The notes below the pieces were generated by a model. The model was not told the origin of the DNA. It made no database searches and worked only from the letters and a program-made list of their open reading frames with translations. A program made the translations under genes and the position numbers. Shown in pieces: positions 58,113 to 64,000 of a stretch of DNA of 64,000 nt. The first letter of the stretch is position 1; each line of letters begins with the position of its first letter. The stretch comes from Ampullaceana balthica. Lineage: Eukaryota > Mollusca > Gastropoda > Lymnaeidae. The stretch is taken from the NCBI GenBank assembly GCA_944989445.1, contig CALYLW010000540.1, positions 187,017 to 251,016 on the forward strand. Direction: 5' to 3'.

Positions 58113-60676
58113 AAATGACTTTCTTTTTAAGACACAATGGACAGAAAAAATAATTCATTATTTCTTAAAATGCATTAAGTCAAGGATTCAAATTGAAAGA
58201 ATTGTTTTTTTAAATGTGTAATATTTGAAAATACATTCTGCTCCGACATCTTTTACACTCTTCATTGTTGATAAAATAAAAATTATTGTCTACTTATATT
58301 GCACTTTAACTCATCTTAAAAACAAAAACATTTTTCTAAAACAGCAGAGAATTACTTTGGTATTCTCTCCTAACCCACCTGTTCTCACACTGTTCCCTGA
58401 ACAAAGCCCCTGAGACAAGCAGTTAAATGATCAATAAAGTCAACTATAAATTAACAGACTAAATAAAAATGTGAATAGAAAAGTTTTTTTTGGTTTTTTT
58501 TTAAAGTTTATGTTTTTAACACAGAATGAGAATTCTTTAACTATTAGATTATATTAAATTTCAAATACTTAACATAAAAGGTAACTGACATCCTAACTAA
58601 TAGTAGCGGCATGATAGCACCAAACTCAAAAAATAAAAGTAAACAAAAATGTTTGTATAGTTTTTATTACTCAAATAATTGTACAGGATCATTAACTAAA
58701 TATTCACTTAATGATAGCATTACATTTGATTATATGTTATTTGACATGTTTCTAATTTAACAGTATTGGGTAATTTAAAAAAAAATAAAGAAGCAGCATA
58801 GGGTAAAATTAACTCTTATTTTTACATTAAATATATAAAAACACAGAAGTGTCATTCTATATCACTCAACCAGTGCTTCTTGCAAAATTTACAGTAACTG
58901 TGAATACATGACATTCTTCTCTGTTTTAAAAGTTTATTTGTCTTCAGAGATAAGAAATGTATAAAGTTATTAAACTTAAAATAAATCATACACCAATGAT
59001 ATAGGTTTAATATCAGCTGCACACATTTCTAATGTTATGGTGTGCATGAGCCAGATCCGTAGTTTGATATCATTTCTAAAACTTTATAATATTATGCAGA
59101 GTAAATTAACTACAAGTTTGATGGAAATATAATTATGAAATGAGTAAAAATAGATATAATATGAAAATTTTCAAAAGTCATTGGAGAAATTTAAACTAGA
59201 AAATAAATATACAGCATGATTTTACAAAAATTATTTTATTGCACACATAGGCTGACTTTGAAAAACACTCAAGAAATTAAATCTGATATATGAAGGGTAT
59301 GATATTTGGTATTTGAAGGAATGCAAGCTCTAAGTAAAACATTGCTTTCAAGAATTAACCAAACATGTATTCAAGTAGCAAACTTATCATTTTTCAACTC
59401 CTCAGTTCATATCCTATAAAAACAATGTCTCAACAATTTTCGCTCCCATTAAAAACACCAAATTTTTTTCTGAATTAAGAATTTACTATTGCACAAATAA
59501 ATAAAAGTCAGCTCATGATATAAAACAATTAAATAAACTGATTATTTTCTTATTGTAGATGTAGGAAAGATTAAGAGATATGTGGATTTTCATCAATTTA
59601 AAAAATATTCATGCAGTTGGCACATACATTGAATAGTCATTTAAACAGTCTTGTTAACTGTTAAAGCAAGCTTACAGCTAATGATTCATAAACATAAAGT
59701 GGGTACTCAGCTATACAGTTAATAATAAAATCGGCTACAACTTAACTTATAAAATCATGATCTAAAAAAAACAAAAAACTCTAATATTTTGATTATCTAC
59801 ATAATACATAGTAATATTAGAAGTATACATTTAAATGCAAGCCCATGAGTGATACCAAAAACTCACCAATTGATATTTACAAAAATAAGAAATTGTAGAA
59901 AAACAAAATTGTAAGGCATTGTCAAAATATGAAATCAGATCTTTGACTAATAAAGAAAAGTTTTCAAATTCAACCAACCTACCCAACAGTCTTTATGGTT
60001 TTCTATTCTGGTTTCAAGATTTAACTACCTATACTATATGATAAAACAATACAACTCTCTGACAATGAGGAATAGCTCAGTCCACTATCCAAAGTAAAAT
60101 AGATGCTATAAAACGGTGCTAATATACAACACCCACAACTTCCATAATAAAACATTAAAAAGTTTACTCTTAGCCTTAGATCATAGTCTCCCAAACCGAT
60201 AAACACACAAAGACTTGTGAGCACCAATGTTTCATTGTTAGTGTTAAAACATGAGGACTGGGATAAAAATTTTACTTGTACTAACTTTAGTGAACATTCC
60301 TAAATTTATTGTTATTAAAAATTATAAGTGAAAAATGTGCTCACTGTTAATTTAGTTTAATATGAACTCCAATGTAATCAAAGTGCTTTATTTAACTGCT
60401 AGTTCATCTATGATTATATGAAATAAATTCATAGAAATTTGTGTTGATGACTTGAAATTTAAATGTAAGTTCAGGGGAGATAGTAAGTAATATCTTAAAT
60501 GGAAGCAGACTTATGATGAAATTGGTCACAAGAATTAAAATGATATATACTTGGGTTGGAGAAAAACATAATTAAGGACAATGCCTCTAATTTAAAAGTA
60601 AAAGTTGATCAAAATAACTTTTTGTATTAATTAATAATGTTTGCTTTGACTTTAAGGAAAGCAACAAGAAAATACA
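58113..60676. other. AT-rich intergenic DNA
   Basis: No exon, RNA gene or repeat boundary supported. Part may be the 3' UTR of the minus-strand gene ending at 62111. Confidence 0.35.
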
Positions 60677-61145
60677 GTGTAGCCTCTCATACCGAGCACC
60701 TCTCATAACGAGTAATTCCCATAACAAGTAACGCAGAAAGGGGAAGTCCCTTTTTCCCAACATTCACTTGTGAGCCGGGACTTCCGCGCCGATGAATTAG
60801 TCTGTGTTTAGCACTCGGTCTGCTAGCATATTGTTTTCGTGTGTGATCACCGTTTTTACAAATTTTGTATTTAGACAGTATTCGTAATTTTTTTTATGTG
60901 CAAAGTGTAATAACCTGTACTAAAATATCTTTAACTCCTTAACAATTTATAAGTAATTTTATTTGAAAATTGAATAAATGACAATAATTTTTTTTTGAAA
61001 ATTGAGTATTTTTTCAGCAGGGAACGCATTATCGTATTTCACATTGATTTGTATGGGAAAAATTGTTTAGTTTAATGAGTGTTTCCCTTTAACAAGTAAG
61101 ATTCTCGAGGGAATTATGCTCGTTATAATAAGAGGTTCCACTGTA
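60675..61145. mobile_element. Tigger/pogo-like MITE
   Basis: Runs from CAGTGTAGCCTCTCATACCG to AATAAGAGGTTCCACTG with TA on both sides. Internal repeats of 'ctcataacgagtaattccca' type and their complements near both ends. Non-coding. Related in style, but not in sequence, to the element at 48250. Confidence 0.8.
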
Positions 61146-62110
61146 CTTAAGTAAACTTCTAATGGAAGATAATTAAATGTTGAACTTGTAGATTTCTAAT
61201 ACATTTTACAAATATTGTTATGGGTATCAGATATTTAACAGAATTACACTCAAATTACAGCATGATGCTTGCAAATGACCACTGGTCGTGACAAATAAGT
61301 GATTTCCTTGGCTTTGTTTTACTCATTTTACTGAAACTCTTTCATAACGAAACCATGAAGATTAGAAAATCTGAATATGTTTTTGAAAGTATTGACTGTG
61401 CATTGTAATTTTTAAACTATTTGGTAGGCCTAATGGTTTAATTAAACCAAGGACCATAAAATTAATTATTATACCAATTTCTAATAATTGATATTGGCAT
61501 ATCAACTTAAGAGATAAAGCTAAAAAAAAATAACATTGTGACTTTTATTGAGGCACTAGTCCAGAAACCAATGTTTCACATAATTTGGTAAAGGTATTTT
61601 GATTAATTTCAGATTGTTAAATAAACTTTCTTCCCTTCATTTTTCATATGAGGTCAGAACTAATACTTTCATTTAAAAAAAACAAAGCCATGCAAATTCA
61701 GGTAATGCCATTAAAATATAATTTTATATTACTGGTTCGATTTTTAAAAAAAAACAATAGAAATAAAATGTATATAGTAAAATATGTATTGTACTTGTAC
61801 TCTCAAAAATAAATATAGGTATACATACATTCAAGAAGTACCAGTAACATAGTTTAAGTAAAAACTATCTTTCATTTTAATATTAAAAAATAACATCCAT
61901 TGATTTTATTTTTTAAAAATTAGAATCATTACATTAACTACCTAACAATACATTGAATTTTCACTATATTTCCACCAATCATACAAAAGTCAGTGTAATT
62001 ACTGTATTGAAGGTAAAAAATCTATTTTTTTTAAAAGCACCTTTATAGAGGACAAAAACGGGTTCTTCTCCTTAAAATTTTGATGCCATAATTATGTGTT
62101 AAGGAGCTAC
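61146..62110. other. Probable 3' UTR of the membrane-protein gene
   Basis: AT-rich DNA just downstream (minus strand) of the stop at 62111. Candidate inverted polyadenylation signals exist, for example near 61543. No other content recognised. Confidence 0.4.
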
Positions 62111-62461
62111 TCAGAGATTTAAAACAGCCAAAGTGAAAAAGAAATTACCTACAGCCAACCCAAAGTGAAGAATGTCCACTCTGTAAAACATACCCATTTT
62201 CCCTTCTGAGCCAACAAATTTTCCTGAAACCACATAAATAGCAGTGGCCAGCAGCCCATAAATGTTCCATGCTCGAAAGCTCACCAGAATAATAGTGAGT
62301 AGAGCAAAGCCAGAACAACTCTCTTGGGCCAACTGTCGCATGCCCCGTGCAAGGAAACGGCTGCCAATCAGAACACCAACCATGATCATCATGTTCAGGT
62401 TCATCATGATTGGAAGATCTTTGTGACAGAAGCCTACAGCCAACAGGGGAATACCAACAAC
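62111..62461 (-). CDS. Last exon of an unidentified multi-pass membrane protein
   Basis: One terminal exon of 116 codons, phase 0, after a candidate acceptor CATTTAAG at 62462, ending with TGA at 62113-62111. The product starts VVGIPLLAVGFCHKDLPIMM and has about four hydrophobic segments: IPLLAVGF at the edge, MMIMVGVLIGS, CSGFALLTIILVSF and IYGLLATAIYVVSG. A final FGLAVGNFFFTLAVLNL helix reaches the C-terminus. Hydrophobicity and the clean splice border support a real exon. I do not recognise the family and assign no function. Upstream exons lie to the right, beyond the LINE and probably outside the window. The gene converges on the kelch gene. Confidence 0.7.
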   Translation of the reverse strand, partial: VVGIPLLAVGFCHKDLPIMMNLNMMIMVGVLIGSRFLARGMRQLAQESCSGFALLTIILVSFRAWNIYGLLATAIYVVSGKFVGSEGKMGMFYRVDILHFGLAVGNFFFTLAVLNL

Positions 62462-62764
62462 CTTAAATGGAACAAGTTACAGATAAATTTATTGCATGTT
62501 TGTGGAAGTATTTTTAAAAAAAAATAATAATAAATTCAATGTCAGAAAATTTGTTGCATTTAAAAGTGATAAATAGCATTAATGATTCTTCAGCTACAAG
62601 TGTTTTATAACAGCTTCTAGGAATAATTGTTAATTACAAATTTTATCACATTAATGCTGGTGTCAAGGGCTAAAGTTAATTTTTAAAAGGTTTTTCCATA
62701 AACAAATCTTCACATTTATAATTTTATATACCTTGTGTTTTGTTATTTTTAAAAGTAATTTATA

Positions 62765-64000
62765 ATAATAATAATAAATTGATTATTTATATAGCGCTGT
62801 ATCCCAGTAAGGAACTGGGCTCACAGCGCTTTACATGAAAGAAATAACATACCTATAAATATTAAATTAACTTTCATATCATAACAAACACAAAAATTAC
62901 AGTACATTATACATAAGCTACGTTAATCATTTACAAGAAATGTTGTTTCATTAATTTTGAAATAAATGTTGAAAAGATGTGTCTTAAGTGCAGTCTTGAA
63001 GGACTTGGTTGTTTGAATACTATGTATGTGTAATGGTAGAGAATTCCAATGTTTGGCTGCACAAAAAGAGAACGACCTTTCACCAAATGTTTTGGTGCGT
63101 GTCGTAGGAACAGAGAGAACGCGTGTGTCTGCAGAAGATCGTAGCTGGCGAGTGGGTGAGTAGACCGACAAAAGTTCAGTAAGATACGATGGGCATGAGT
63201 CCGAAAAGAAGTTGTAACAGAGAACTGCCAGTTTGTAATCAATACGGGCTTGTATAGGCAGCCAATGAAGTGAGTGAAGAAGTGGAGTAACATGGTCATG
63301 TTTTTTTGCCTTGAGCACCAGTCTGGCAGCTGAATTTTGAACTTTCTGTAGTTTTTCAATGCATTGTTTTGGCGCACCTGACAGAAGAGAATTGCAGTAA
63401 TCCATACGAGCTAGTACAAGAGCACAGACTAGAGTTTTTGTTGCACTAACTGTTAAGTAATGACGGATTGAGCTGATCTGACGAATGGCAGTGTAGGCAG
63501 AGCGACAGATGTGATTGATAAAGTTGTTAATAGACATGTTGTCAGAAATAATGTAGCCAAGATTCCTAGTCGATGTTGTGAACAGAATATCCGAACTGGC
63601 TACGTGAAGTGACTTCGGAAGAGACAAAGTACTGCGTGATTTATTGTTGCAAAATAGAAGTGCTTCAGTCTTGTCATCATTCAGCTTGAGTTTGCTGAAC
63701 GTCATCCAAGACTTTACCTCATCAATGCACTCTTGCATCAATTGGACAGCGGAATCCAAATTAGAGGGATCTGTGTGAGTATATAGCTGAGTATCATCTG
63801 CAAATGATTGGCTTTTAACTGAATGCTTTTCGAGCAGTAGAAGTAGTGGTCTTGTATACAGCACAAAAATTACCGGACCCAAAACAGAGCCCTGAGGCAC
63901 ACGATAAAGCAATTTGTCTGATAATATATTTAAAATGTCACAATAGACAATTTGAAATGCAATATCACTGATTAAGGTTTGAGTTACAAATTTAATAAGA
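62765..64000 (-). mobile_element. Non-LTR retrotransposon (LINE), reverse-transcriptase 3' part, continues past window
   Basis: A 329-codon open stretch (63912-62923) covers the second half of a reverse transcriptase: RVPQGSVLGPVIFVLYT (Arg replaces the usual Gly), SFADDTQLYTH (catalytic Asp pair), LKLNDDKTEALLF and NLGYIISDN. It is followed by a C-terminal region with YCNSLLSGAPKQCIEKLQKV, RLVLKAKKHDHVTPLLHSLH and HWNSLPLHIHS, and a stop. The 3' UTR has 'gggctcacagcgctttacat' type sequence and a (TAA)n tail at 62765. No endonuclease is in the window. The long open frame suggests a young insertion. It lies in the intron upstream of the membrane-protein exon. It is the parent family of the fragment at 4848-5267. 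Confidence 0.9.

Overview
The window is nuclear DNA from an animal. It is AT-rich, has spliceosomal introns with GT-AG (and one GC-AG) borders, and is packed with non-LTR retrotransposons, tRNA-derived SINEs, hAT, Tc1/pogo-like and piggyBac-like elements and MITEs. The mix of LINE and SINE families, with genes scattered in repeat-rich DNA, suggests a lophotrochozoan, most likely a mollusc (perhaps a gastropod). The sequence alone does not fix the species. No bacterial operons, rRNA, canonical tRNA or CRISPR arrays were seen.

Four host genes can be supported. (1) SELENOO-type pseudokinase AMPylator, + strand, two exons at 17796-20246. It has a Cys codon where vertebrate SELENOO has selenocysteine, and one extra A in an A7 run breaks the frame. 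(2) FAM210A-like mitochondrial membrane protein, - strand, three exons at 30373-26301, with a GC-AG first intron. Genes 1 and 2 converge. (3) BTB-BACK-Kelch (KLHL) protein, + strand, nine coding exons at 43207-55231. All splice phases agree and give 634 codons. (4) The last exon of an unidentified multi-pass membrane protein, - strand, 62461-62111, whose upstream exons lie beyond the right edge. Genes 3 and 4 converge.

Layout: 1-2.1 kb Helitron helicase scrap and long degenerate repeats; 2.8-5.3 kb short repeats, an old hAT and a truncated LINE; 6.2-8.9 kb MITEs with TGACGTCA-bearing ends, nested inserts and a 72-bp palindrome; 9.0-10.7 kb dispersed repeat and a 24-copy 36-bp minisatellite; 11.9-14.9 kb decayed hAT with nested SINE and MITE; 15.4-17.0 kb more MITEs; 17.8-20.2 kb SELENOO; 22.5-24.0 kb LINE interrupted by a TA-target element; 26.3-30.4 kb FAM210A-like gene with an intronic hAT; 31.6-33.5 kb LINE remnant; 34.9-36.0 kb MITE carrying a 168-bp-arm perfect palindrome; 36.5-41.8 kb terminal-inverted-repeat elements and SINEs; 43.2-55.2 kb kelch gene; 55.2-62.1 kb AT-rich DNA and UTRs; 62.8-64.0 kb LINE.

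The most interesting signals are in the kelch gene. The 3' splice site of exon 8 plus the first ~46 bases of that exon are tandemly repeated 11 times at 71-bp spacing inside the preceding intron. In addition, a TA-target transposon (itself carrying a hAT) has inserted into the TA of the exon 1 GTA splice donor. The four host genes show no functional link to each other; each appears to be an independent housekeeping-type gene.
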